Below are positions 14,171 to 26,800 of a DNA stretch of 64,000 nt, piece by piece; position 1 is the first letter of the stretch; each line of letters opens with the position of its first letter. Source of the stretch: Strix aluco. Its lineage: Eukaryota; Chordata; Aves; Strigiformes; Strigidae. A model generated the notes under the pieces. The model was not told the origin of the DNA, searched no databases, and saw only the letters and a program-made list of their open reading frames with translations. The translations under genes and the position numbers were made by a program. The stretch lies in assembly GCF_031877795.1 (NCBI RefSeq), contig NC_133971.1, forward strand, positions 17,767,171 through 17,831,170, given 5' to 3'.

Positions 14171-17100
14171 GAACTGCAGCTGCCCTGAGAAGACAAATGC
14201 TCTTCTAATGATATTTTAATGCTCATATGGCTATACCACTCTGCCAGTACTGACTAGAATTGTTCCCCGCAATGATGCTGTAGCCTGTGTTCTCTGAAAG
14301 AGGGAACAGCGTGAGCCCGCATGGAAAAGAGGTGCTGTTTGCCATGCAAGACATTAAGCAGTGGGAGCATGGGCAGCTCAGAACCTTGTGGCCAGCTGGT
14401 GACAGCCCTCTGGAGTCTGGCTAGGTTAGCCAATGCTCAGAGGCAGGATTTCATTCTGGGGCTGGGGCATCATCGTTGGCTGAGAGACCAGAGTCTTTCC
14501 ATGTCAGTACTGAACAAATGTGTAAATAAAGCATGTTACATTTCTGTTACCCATGTCCTGCTCTCTCCCTTACTAGTTTTGGCTTTTTCTCTTTTTTCTT
14601 TACATTCTCTTTCCTAACAAAATGGTCTTGCATATCTTTCTTTAATGAGCACGACTACTGGAGTCATGATGCTTTGGCTCCAGGTACTGCTCAGCCACAC
14701 AGAAACCTGTCTTGCTCAGGCAAATGGCTATTTGCCTGCAGTATCACTGTGTATCTGGGGCTTTCCCGTATAAGTACAAGCTCCAGACATCAACTATTGA
14801 GCTGCAAAATCTGTGGGCCAGATCTCTCCCAAGGGCTACTTCATGCCGACAGCACAGTTGTAGTATCAGGTATGAATCCACATTACCTTTTGAGCAGAAG
14901 TATGCCGGGGCTGTCTCTGTGATGCTCTGAAACATGTTAATATCACTTAGTATCTGAGGGATTAAATACACTGAATCGCTAAGAGAGAAAAACATTTGGT
15001 ATCAGTCTGAAATTTCACTGAAACTGTTGTCTATTCATGAAGCTCTTTGTGCTCATCAAAGCACATTCACTGCTCACAGGTTCACTAGCTGGGGTATGGA
15101 TGGTTTTAACCCGACGTGCTGATTTCAGTTCTCACACTCAATATTATAGTTTAAATAAGCTCACCACACCGCAGCCACATGCTCCACCCAGCACACTGCA
15201 AAGTTAGTTACTCCTGCTGAACTCTGCACCTTTCAGCCTATTTGTTGTGCTCAGGGGATCATAACCAGAGCTCTGCAGAACACTGTGGGGTCTTGCTCCT
15301 TCCTGTGAAGCTCTGACAGGACCAGTCCAGGCTGCAGGGGAAATGGTTGCACTTCACAGCCACCTCTGTGACTTCCAGCTTAACCCAATGGTCTCTCAGA
15401 GAGATGCAGCTGAAGTTCGAGGGCCTTAAATACCTGCTTCCACAGGCAGGGAAGCCCTCAGTCTGATCTCAGGTTAAAAGTAGCTTTTTGCAGATGTCAG
15501 CTGTGCTTCATGCAAAAGGACAAGCCTGAAGCAGGGTGTAAGAGTAAGGTGAAGTACGCATCAAAAAAAAAATCATGCCAGCATTTCTGATAGCTATATG
15601 TGTGCTGAGGAGCATGCGGGTGTTGGTTAACCTGGAGTTTACAGGAATCACACAGAAATGCATGTCTGAAACCCTGGGCTGGCATGGCTGAACCCCCAGG
15701 AATGCTTCAGCATTCGTTCCTCAGCTGTACTTGTTTAGGCAAACCAGACAAAAAGTACCTGATTTAGTCTGAAGAGGGAAGCTGGAGTCCAAGCTAAACA
15801 TGTATGGGCAGCACTTCTGAGTAGCTCGACTTTCAAGTTTCCTGAGAGCAGTCATGCCCACGGAGTCGGTAATGAGAAGGAATTTGTTTGCTGAAGGATC
15901 TCTGGGGCTCTGTGCTTCTTTTCCAGGTGGGGGCATTCAGACAATTGATGAATGAAGCATTTTCTGTCTGGGACAGTAAATATTTAACTGGAAAGTTTAG
16001 AAGTATCTGTGCTTCTGAGTTTTCAAGACCTCCTCAAAGAAAGCATTTTTCCTGCAGTCACAAAACAAAAAGCACAGAAAGGAGGACAGAGGCTAGGAAA
16101 CACAGGGAAATCAGAAAAGCTGTGTCCCTCTGTAGAGCGCTGTAGTCCTCCATTGCCTTCTCTGCAGCATGTGCAAGAAACCTGCTGCAGCTGCCCCTCT
16201 CAGATGTCTGCAACATGCTGCAAAGCATTTCTGCCTCCCTATTCAGTGTATTTGAGCACCCCCAAAATCCCATTCATCACATTAGGCCTAATCACTGACT
16301 GTTCAGTGCTTTTCTTTCCTTGGACAATCAAACAGCACAACATGTGACCTGCCTAGAAATCTCAAAGTGATGAGAAAGGGTAGGTTTTTACATAAAAATG
16401 ATTCAGGTTTTTCCACTGTTGTGTCTCATGGCTTTTGGACATGAGAGTGGCACCAGCAAGTACCTGGAACTTTCTGTCATGCAACCTTTAGTGGCCTGGT
16501 AGCCACTATAACATCTTAACACATTATAGCATCTTAACATGGAAAACCACGGGCTTTGGAGGCTTAATCCAGGTGATTGTAGGGGTTACAATGATTTCAG
16601 CAGAAACTGGAGTTGCTCTCAAGCATCAAAACCAGCTAAATCCTCCCATTCACTAACTAGATTATATTTTGTGGTTCATCCTGGAAAAGTAGCTCTAGAC
16701 AAACAGTTGGTTTGTGACTGACTTTACTGGCTCAGAAAGAGCTGTGTCTCTCATTGCATTCTAAAATGTTGCAGATGTGAGTTGTGCGTGCTTAAGGCCA
16801 CAGCACATTTTGTAGTCAAGCACAGTGGAAAAGAGAGGTCCCTGAGGTCTACACGCTTCATCGCTGCAACTGACTCAAGGGCCTTCTCCTCTCCAGCAGG
16901 ATGCACATGGATGTCACCAGTGAAATGCCTACCTAGCAGAGATATGACAAGGAGGCTCGAATCCACACTTAACCACTCAACAGCTCACTCAGGTGGAGAC
17001 TGGAAAGAGGCTCTGCCGGGGACAAAGTGTTCTTAGGGAGGTATCGCAGCCTGCTGTCCTGAGAGCAGTGCATCTTTTCAGAGCTAAGCACAGGCAAGAG

Positions 17101-17419
17101 GAATGCAGGAAGGACAGAAATAAAGGAACAGAGAAGAGATCTAACAGGGAGATTAAATGGGCTTTCTCTTAGGATTAGCATTTCTCTGGAGCACATCTCT
17201 GCTGATCTTGATGGTGGGGTGTTGGCTGGTTCTCTGGGCTGCTTCCACAGGGTGATACACTTTCTTGTTGAAGGTGGTCAGAAGTGGTCCTTTTGGGCTA
17301 CCAAATCTGAAGTGGCCCATGACGGCAGAGACATTTAGGGGAAAGCTATACAAAGAAGTGGTAGCAAAAAAAAAGAAAATAATGTAACAGAGGGTATGCA
17401 CAACTTAGTAAGGAGTGGA
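14171..17419. other. intergenic, no gene recognised
   Basis: No supported coding region. AATAAA at about 14,525 follows a 98-codon frame without family resemblance, which I regard as chance. Confidence 0.55.
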
Positions 17420-17790
17420 AGAGAAGGGTGATGGGTTTGTTCAGCCTGGAGAAGGTCAAGGGGGTACCTAGTTGCTGTCATCCACTGCCTCACAGGGTTA
17501 CAGAGAGGAAAGAGAAACAGACTCTTCTCACAGGTCCACAGGGAAAAGAAAAGAGGCAATGGGCACAGGTTGAAACAGGGAAAATTCTTGTTGCATGTAC
17601 GGAAAAAATTCCTTCTGCAAGAGCGGTGCAGGTCTGGGTCAGGCACCAGAGAGGTGGTGAGATCTCTGCCCTTGGAAATTCTCCAGACTGACAGGACAAG
17701 GCCCTGGGCAACTTGACCTAGCTTTAGTGAGCCCTACTTTGAACAGGGGTTTGGGCTAAAGACCATCAGATATAAACCTTTCAGCAATTC
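17420..17790 (+). mobile_element. CR1-type LINE 3' fragment
   Basis: Shows the forward CR1 order: TTCAGCCTGGAGAAGG, a region equivalent to the C-terminal end of ORF2, CTCTGCCCTTGGAAATTCTC, TTTGAACAGGGGTTTGGGCT. The 5' part is missing, as is usual for CR1. Confidence 0.85.
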
Positions 17791-20700
17791 TTTGAGAAGC
17801 TCCACAGTGATCCCTCTGAGATCTCTCTCAATCCCATGAACTTCAACAGCAATACAGTGCAGAGGTACCTATATGAGGATAGAGCCTGGGCTATGAGGAG
17901 ATGTAGGGATGTGTGTGCACATGCCTCATACTGAGAAAAAATGTGCCCAACACTGTGTTTTGAAGTAAAAGCCCCTCCTTTGCTGTCTTTCCTAGCTACT
18001 GTACCCCTGGAGACCGTTACACAGTCCTCAGAAAGCAAAGCTAAACCTTTCACCACATGTGCCTGATGGCCATATGTAAAAAAATGATGTAATAAATGCT
18101 AGTGGTGTTTGATTTCTGTAGCATGAAGCCTGTCGTGTCACTGATCTTTGGAGGAACAGCCATTTCATGGCCAAAATAGCCTTAGACCTCAGTTGCTGAT
18201 GACTTCCCCATGATCTGCAGCAGATGGGAAGAGGCATGAAAGGCAGAGGGAGAACAGGGACAGACAGGGGCTCTGCACAGTGGGAAAGGCAACGATGAAC
18301 TTGCTGAGTGCGGTTTGCCTGGAAGTGTCCACAGACTTGGGAAGGATCTACTGAGCTTTACAGTGGGATGTTGCACTAAGGGCTGCATGTAGGTGACAAG
18401 GGAAAATGAAAATCAGGAAGCCCAGGCAGGTTTTGGCTCTACTGCAGAGAGTACAGATGGAAGTTGTTGTCTGAGCTAACTGGCTGAATGGAAAGTCTTG
18501 TGGTAGGTGTGTGCTTGTGTTCCTCCACAAAAAGCCTTGAGCCCACAGACTGCTTCAGAGCAGAGGTGAGCCCCTCCTGCGCTTATGTGGTATGAGTGGA
18601 TCTGGCAGAGGGGCCAGGTTTGCCCTACCTCCTCAAGAGGGAACTGTGTGAAGTTCTCTTTCCTGGAAAGACCCATGGGGATCAGATGTGGAAGGGATGG
18701 GGATTTAGCAGCAGACAGGCCATCTGTGCCATCGCCACACACCTCTGGAAGGATGGAGGCAAGCAGACAAGTGGAAATGAGAGATCTCCAGGCATGACTG
18801 GGATGGCATAGGTAGGCTCTGGAGGCTTATGGAGATGGTCTGGAGGTAAACGGGGCTGTCACCAGCAGCATATTTCTCAATACGTCTGTCTTTTGTGCCT
18901 GTGAGTCACCAGTAAGCTGGAGGAATGGCTCATGCAGGAATCCCCCCACGCAGAGGTGTGTGTGAGCAGTCTCTATGCACTGCAGAGCACAGCTCCATCC
19001 GGATATCACCTGGTAGTACCTGGCTGCAGCTAGCTCTGCCCACCAGGAAGCAGCTCTCCGTGGGTGTGTAAGCCTGCATTTGAGCTTCAGGTTTTTCTAT
19101 GGAAGATCTCTTCTTTTTTTCTTAGTCTTTAAACATTTGTCTTTCAACTGTAATTGGTTTTTAACAAATCCTGCACAAAATTTCTTAACTATTTTTTAAC
19201 AAAAAACCCCCACGCCTCCCAAGTTTCCCACCTTTTAACAAAGGATGTGTCTTTTTTGAGAGGAACTCCCCTCTTGCCAAAGTGATGGGTTTCTCCCCTT
19301 CCCCTTGACCTTTTCCTAGACCTATCTAAATGTCTGTTCCTCTCCTTTTCCTAGGGAGAGAAGCCAGGCAAAGATGCAGGATGTTAAGCTGAAGCATGTT
19401 AGGATCTCAGCCCCATGAGACAGAAACTGGAAGCAGTTTGGGGATCATTTTGTGGTTTCCTGAGTGCGGCAGACAAAGGAAATACAACAGCACTGGAGAT
19501 GGAGAATGGGGCATCTGGAGACTTTTCCAGAGAGGCTCAGCACAGGCTGACTTGCAGCAGAGCCTGTCCTGGTAGATGACTCCCAGGCATCCAGCTGCCT
19601 TACCTGAGTGAGCTGGTGCCCCCAGCCCTTGTGCATGGAGCACCCAGCAGCTGGCATCTCTGCGCTTGCTCTTGACTCACTGCAGTGACATCAGGAAAGG
19701 TCAGATTTTAGGACTGTTGATGTATGCTGGCTTCAGACTCCACTCAGACGCTTAGGGAAATTAAACTCAAAAGTTTTTATGGCACCATGTCCCAGAAGAG
19801 ACAAAGGAAGTGGACAACAGAGACAGGACACAATGAGTAACTAGTCCTCTCCTGAAGTTTCATAACTCCAAGTTCTCCTTGCCTGCTTCCCTGGACTCCT
19901 CAGGGCAGGATGCTGTCATATGCTAGGTTGCTGCTCTCACTCATCATCACAGATTTTCTGCCAGTTTCTCTTCTTCAGCTCTCTCAACACAGTGTCACAC
20001 ACAGTAATCCTTGTTGCTACAAAGTGTGTGTTAAACAGATTGTTTCACTTCTTTTGTTTTTTAAATTTAGGAGTTTTGCACCTAAGGCAAAGGTTAGGGT
20101 GTCACCTAGAAGTACTTCAGTACATCTAGCTGGCTTTCACTTTTACATGTTATCACAAGCACAAGCTACCTTCGTTTCCCAAGATTTCTCCCCTCATAAC
20201 AGAAATGCCCCAGAAACCACGATGACAAGCTAAATGCACTGCATGTGTTTAAGGCCTGCCCACCAGCTCCCTTCTCTTCTCTCCAGCATACGTCATCTGA
20301 GCTTTTGGGCCTCTCTCCTTTTAAAGCCCAGAGAGCCTTTGCCAACAGTCCTTATGTAAATGGAAAATTTATGCACACACACCCATGCATGTGCAGTCAT
20401 TCCTTCTGCTTGCTCACATACTCTTGCTCTCTTGAAAAGCCTGTCAGACATTTCAGTTTTTCCAGTTGAGGCCTCTCTTTCCAGTTGCAAGCTTTACCAG
20501 ACAAATTTTGAGGACTCATACATCTGTAAAATCCAGATCTAACAAGGCCCAGGTGGAGCTTGGCACCAGTTTTGTGCTGTACTCGTAAGTGCTGTAAGTC
20601 CACTGATTTTAAGCACTGTCTCCCAAACTATATCCCATTGCTGTGCACCCACACAGTAGCCTTAGGAGGGTAGCATGGGGACTATATCCATGCACTACAA

Positions 20701-22138
20701 CCCAATCTCCTTTTAAACTAAACTGTGTCTTAGCATGAAAGAAACTGGAAGCTACCGTTAAGTCTCAGTATCCCATTTTCCATCTCGTCATCCTGTCATA
20801 TCACCTGACATCTTTGTCAGTGTGCTAACTCTGTTAAGAAAATTGTATTTGGTATCTGTTATATCATGATGCATGACATCTTACTCATGTAGACTGAGTC
20901 AAGCAGGTGCTACCTGAGGTTATTCCCATAGCATACTCCTCAGAGCAGTATGGGTTCCCCATCCTTTGAAAGGAAACTGCAGGAACTGCAGATATACTGC
21001 AGAGAAGGCAGCCAGCAGCTCACATGTGAAGACCTACAACAACAACCCTGACCACGTATGAGCTGCCCTAAAAATGCTGAAACATTGAGACTGTGTAAGA
21101 GATCCTGGATTGGAGGAAGCAGTGTTAAGCTTCCTCCCCTTTCTGCCTGGCTTCCATCTGAAATCTGCAGCAGCCATGCAGGAAACCAGGGAAATGTGAC
21201 TCACACTAATTTACACCCATGAGCAATCCTGGATTCTCACCAGTCCTGCCCAAACTCCAGCTAAAGACACAGGGTAAACAGGAGGATGGTAATTATAGCA
21301 GTCAAATGGCTTTGCCAGCATCTTCCACTTAATCTCATTTTAGGTGCCTAATTAGTATCCCTTGAAGATCTGTGATGTACTTGTCACATGGATTAAAAAG
21401 CAAGCAACTGATAAAAAATAACTCTCTGTGGAAAGTCCTATTTCTGACTATTCCTGACACAGATCCAGCAGGCATCTGTTCTCGGCACATCGCTCCAAAT
21501 TAGCCAAAGATCTAGGAGAAGATGCTGTTTCTGGTGAGGTTTACAGCTGATAGAGGCACAAGCAGGGTGGTACCTATGCAAACACATGCTGTTGTGCCAC
21601 ACCTCCTGCACATGAAGGATGCACAACTGTCAGCAGTTTTTGGAGCATGGAGCTCAATGAAATGCATAAGAAGGACTCAGGGAAACTACCTGAGCAGCCC
21701 ACAGGGAAGCAACAGGTGGGAGAGTTAATGTGTCACAGGTAGCCATGGGAGTGGGTGGTCTTCTCTGTGCAGTTCTAATTAAGAGAGGATCATGGTTTGG
21801 CTCTTTAGTACAAATAGACCAGCCCACTTGTAACAACATTACAACAGTCATGGGACTGTAATCAGAAACTGCATCCCTCCACACTTTAAAGGAATCAGCA
21901 ATTTAAGGGTTTTTAAAGAACCATTTCTACAAGACTCTGCCTGAGAGGTGGTGTGTCCATAGCCCTACTTCTGAGCTATGTCCTCCCTGTTAAGAGAAGA
22001 TTTATTCACAGCATGCAAACGCCCAGGGAGGGCAAGTTTCTGACCGTGCATAAGAGCAGGCAGGCCAGAGCATTCATTCCACTTGGACCAGAGGGAAACC
22101 TCCCTCTTTCTTCCTTTTAGAGGGTTTTCACTCATTTG

Positions 22139-22158
22139 AAAAAAAAAAAAAAAAAAAC
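22139..22158 (+). repeat. poly(A) tract, 20 bases
   Basis: Uninterrupted A run. No retrogene or target-site duplication is recognisable beside it, so it is treated as a simple repeat. Confidence 0.9.
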
Positions 22159-23794
22159 CAATTCAAGGGGAGTTTCAAACTGAAGGCTCTTCATGAAACA
22201 AGAAAGCAAAGGAGTTAATCTGGAAAATGTCAAAATGTATTGTTTCCACTTTCAGGAAGTTTTACGCCCCTCTTTTCAATTAAAGCTATTTGTCAGTTTG
22301 GATCAAATTTAAGAAATAATCTAGTTTGCCACCAAAGTACACCTTTACTGGCCAAAGTGTGCATCTGGAAACTCCAGCTGCAGTGCTGACCCTGCTTGTC
22401 TGCCATCATGGTGTTCCTGTGTGCAACGAAGGGGCTTGTGTAGGAGCATCACTGTATGTGAAACTCCATGGACAGGCTTCAACTGCAGTACAGTACTACC
22501 TTTACCAAACCCATCCACTTCAGCTAGAGCAGATCTTTCAAAAAGAGGCAGTCTGAATCTTAAGGCTGCATAATTAAATTACTGATGAACTAGTAACCAA
22601 GTCATCCATGGTCTGATTCCTTGCTGACAGACGTCTGTCTCAAAAATGCAAGAAATCCCTAAGTAAACAGTGAAGAGCTGTCATCAGATTTGGAGATGTG
22701 TAGCTTTGCAAGTTACGAGGAATTCTTCTGCTTGTGTGCAAAGGCTGTAACAAGTCACTTAAGCCTCCAGTGACAGAGCCAAATCTGGATAGCATTTACC
22801 AGCAAAGCAAAGGTCCCAAGCAGCACTGGCACTGGTGTCTGACACAGTAGCTCCCCTCCAAGTTTGCGAGGCTGCTTCACCAGATCCCTACCTTATCTCA
22901 CAAGACAGGAATGTGAGCACATCAGAAGCACCCACCTGCCCAGTGGTCCCTGGGCAGGGACCACACATGAGCCCAGCCAGGTCCCAGGGCTGTCTCTGAC
23001 ACCCTCTTCTCTGCAGTGGCTGGTGTCCAGGGCCCAGGCTTGCCCTGGATGCATGAAGTTAAAAATCTTTGTCTTTGGGGTCCTTTATGCAGTCTGTTGA
23101 GCTGAGAGCATGGATCCTACCAGCAGGGCCTCCCCTACGTGCATCCTTTCCTGTGTGGTCAGGACCTAGAGAAATGTTTCACTCCAGAGGAGACCGTTTA
23201 AGAGCAGTACCAGACTTGTCACTAGGATTTTCTCCATCCCCAGAAAAAATAAACTGGTTTTCCTTTAATGGCAGAATCATGGTCATATTATAAACAGCAA
23301 CTTGTGTCTTACTGGTCTGCTTTTATAATGCTCTCAGTGTTTGCCTTCTCAAGACATAGCTGATTGCCAGCACAGACAGCAAGTATTTCATATTTATTCC
23401 AGTCAAAACACAACAAATGGGTTTTGCCCAAAGTCCGTATGGATCCCAGTGGGTGTGCGCAGAGAGGGCCTTCTCCCTGCAATTGGTTTTCTTCAGGCAG
23501 TCTCAGGCTGCCTGACATGCGGCTGATGGTGGTTGCAGCAAGAGAAGGGAACAAGGTCTATGAGCCTGGAGAAGAGATCAACCTGCTGAAGACAGAAGCT
23601 ATGTGAGGGGTGAACTTGGCACTGCAGAGAAGGAGTGAATTGCTGGACTGTATGAAGAAAAGCTGCCATGTCTGCTTCCACTGGTAGGAAAGCATCATCT
23701 GCCACTGGGAAAATACCATATTTTGAGTCAAAAGAACACAAATATGCAGAGCATTCATGTAGCTGCTTGCTGGTCCTGTTAAGATTTTTTTTGT

Positions 23795-23875
23795 CACCAA
23801 ATCATAGGAAGATTTACGTGGGAAATAGCCACCAGAGGTCTCCGGTCCAACCTGCTCAGTGCCTTGCCCTTGCAG
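23795..23875 (-). mobile_element. possible short CR1 scrap
   Basis: AATCATAGGAAGATTTACG followed by CCACCAGAGGTCTCCGGTCCAACCTGCT resembles the antisense CR1 3' terminus. Similarity then stops. It is short and degraded, so uncertain. Confidence 0.45.
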
Positions 23876-26800
23876 AGTCTGTTGGTACCCCTCAGCTGTG
23901 GCAGCAGAAGCCTGTTATCTGACCTCTCTGTGCCTTGGCCCTGAGATCGCCTGTCTGACTGCGGCAGCATGGGATGCTTGGGCATCACTTTGGTTGGGAC
24001 GCTGGTTTGCCCGGTGCTGTCCAGTGCTCCAGCTGACCCAGTCCTGCTGCTGGGGTGCATGAAGAGCCTGCAGCTGTCAGCTCTAGGGATCCTCAGAGCT
24101 CAAAGGGGCTTCCAAAACTGCATTCATGGTCTGCTTCTGGGTGGGAAGAAGAATCCCTGAATGGTGTCCACGCTGAGCTTCAGGCAGTACACTCACTGGT
24201 GAGCCTTCCCAGGGCTGCTTCTGGGGACACCCTGTTTCTGAGGAGTGCTGCTGAAATTACATGCCTACAAAAACAAGATCAGTGGAAAGGACATGACAAT
24301 CAGTAACTTCCTGAATGACAATGGGGGAAAGGAACAGCTCCGTTTCCTTGCTAAGGCCTTGTTTCAATTTTATTTGGTATGTTTAGCTCCTGTACAGAAA
24401 TGTTGACAATACTGTCAATGTTTGTGATTAATTATTAATACAACACTTAAGAGGCTGAGCTTTGATCTGAGACACCTCTGTCCAGGGTACAAACACAGAA
24501 CAGAAAGGTGGAACAAGAGCAGGGCACAAGGAGCTGGAGAAAGTGGGACAGCAGTAAGACAGCATTGCTCACGTGATAAATCTAAATTATCGTCTGAGGG
24601 TTTTCACAGGTACTTCAGAGAGGAAAGCTTTAAAGAGAAATCAGGAGGAGAATGATAACCTGTGAATAAAACATTGAAAAAGGAGAATGATATTTAGCCA
24701 GTGGAACAGATGGAGATGTGGAAAATGTTTGTTTCTTTTTGTCAAGTATATCTCCTAACAGGGAATACTATTTCAGCTTGATTGCCGTCAGACATTTGAG
24801 AGTCCGTACAGGAAAACTACATCTGCAGCTGTGGACGTGTCTGCGGGAAGATCCTGCAAGATTGGCTGGGCTGCTTTTAAGGGTTAGGACTTTAATTTTA
24901 TACTTTGTGAAAATCACGAAGTTGACTGAAGCCAAAATTCACAGATGGGAGGGAAAATGACAGCAGTCTGTTCTTGAGGGAGGATTATTCTGTCACGCAG
25001 GACACAATAGAGACCTCTTCTTTTACTACTTTAACAAGTTTTGCTTCATGCTGGCATTCCTGCTTCAGAAAGGCACTGTCATGGGAAACGGATTCTGCCT
25101 GGAGACCAGACATTGTTCAGGATATCCCTTCTACCTCTGTGTGCTATTCAGCATTAACACAGCTGTAAGCAAAACCCTGAGACTATTGAAATTTCTTTCT
25201 TCATCTCCCCCTTTCTCTTTGACAAATGTGTGACAAGGATGCAATTGTTTGAGAGCCCAGTGATGGAGAAAACAGAGAGCGAAGCCTTCAGACGTGCCTC
25301 AGTGATTTAGAAACCTACCCCCAAGACTTGTGAAAAAGGTCACTGGAGGTCTTCCATAGGGTTCAGCTTCCCAGCATGTCTCCAGATACCAATGTAAAGG
25401 CACTTAAATGCCTCTAACAGCTGACCCTTTTGCGGATGTTCCCACCTCGGATTATCCTGGCTCTTGGGCTGAAGAATAGCCCTTAGCCAGCTAATGGATC
25501 ACAGGCTCTTCTCTTTGAATATCTGCAGTTTGTATTGGGTAACCGCCCATCCAGCCAGCAGGAAGTTGTTTCTTCATTAAAATGACTAAAGCTTTTGAAA
25601 GATGAAGATAAGGGTTCTTCTGATGAATCACTGCAGGGCTGCATTTGTGAAATATTGTTTCTTGTTACCCAGAAGTTACTCAGCAGCCTGCTGGTAATGG
25701 AGCATGAACACAGCAAGGACACTCAGGCGTTAATCTGTGAATACATGTCCCTGTCAGAGTCCAGCCCAGCCCCAAAACCAGGCCTTTTTTCCTGCAGCTG
25801 CTAGGTGACATTGTGCTTGAGGTGCATGCTGGACCTCTGGCCCTTCTTGTTGTGAGCAGACATGCATGGACCCAGCTGCTGCTGGGCAATGGGAAGCACT
25901 GGGAGCACATCTGCAGTGGAAACACTCTTCCTGCCACACAGACATCATGCCCCTCTCTCCTGAGGGCACTTTTGCTCTGTCCCCTAAACACAGAGCACTC
26001 TCCCTCCCAAGTGCTGCACTCAGGGAGCTGACCCCTTCTCTGCCTGAGGGAGACCCTGAGGGGTCACACCTCCTCCCTCTACAGAGCAATTCCTACTCCT
26101 CTGGGCTGCCCTCTGGGTGGGAGGGCATGGGGAGGAGGTGTCTGAGCTCTTTCCACTAAGGCTAAGCTATTTAAAGATCAATGGGCCAGAAAGAGGGACC
26201 AAGGGTCAGCATCACTTGTGCTCCTGCTCAGAGGAGTGTTTGCATATTTTATGCATTGGCTGTTTCATGTAACAGCACTCCAGAAGTCCTTGGAGCAGGA
26301 CAGGCACAATGGACCGCTTCTGGCAGGGCCAACTGTGACTGCCAGGTGACCCCCTCAGAGTCCTCAGCTATTTTGGCTGGCGACTGGAACCCCTCTAGCC
26401 CCAGAGCAGCATGTAGCACAGCCCACGCTGGGATGGCCTGATTCCTGCTCCTCTGCAGTAGACACTTGCACCAGTCAGGAAGATTATGCTGGCTGATCCA
26501 TGAGAGCCACTCCTGTACCCCTCTAGCCCCTTAAGGGACTTGGCACCTGTCACCACTGCCACCATGGTCAGTGAGTGCACAGAGCAATGCCAGCTGCTGT
26601 CCCCCATGCCTGCTCAATGACAAGAGCTGAACACGTTGCCAGGCTCACCCTTGCGCATAGGGGTGCATATTTCCTGGTGCTGCTGTTAATCTGGTGACCT
26701 CTCTGTGCCTTAGGTCCACTTGGACCCCAGGGGCCACAGGACCTGCCAGCCATCTTATCTACAGTTCACCCACAGGGCCAGGAGTCCTGGAAGCCTGAGT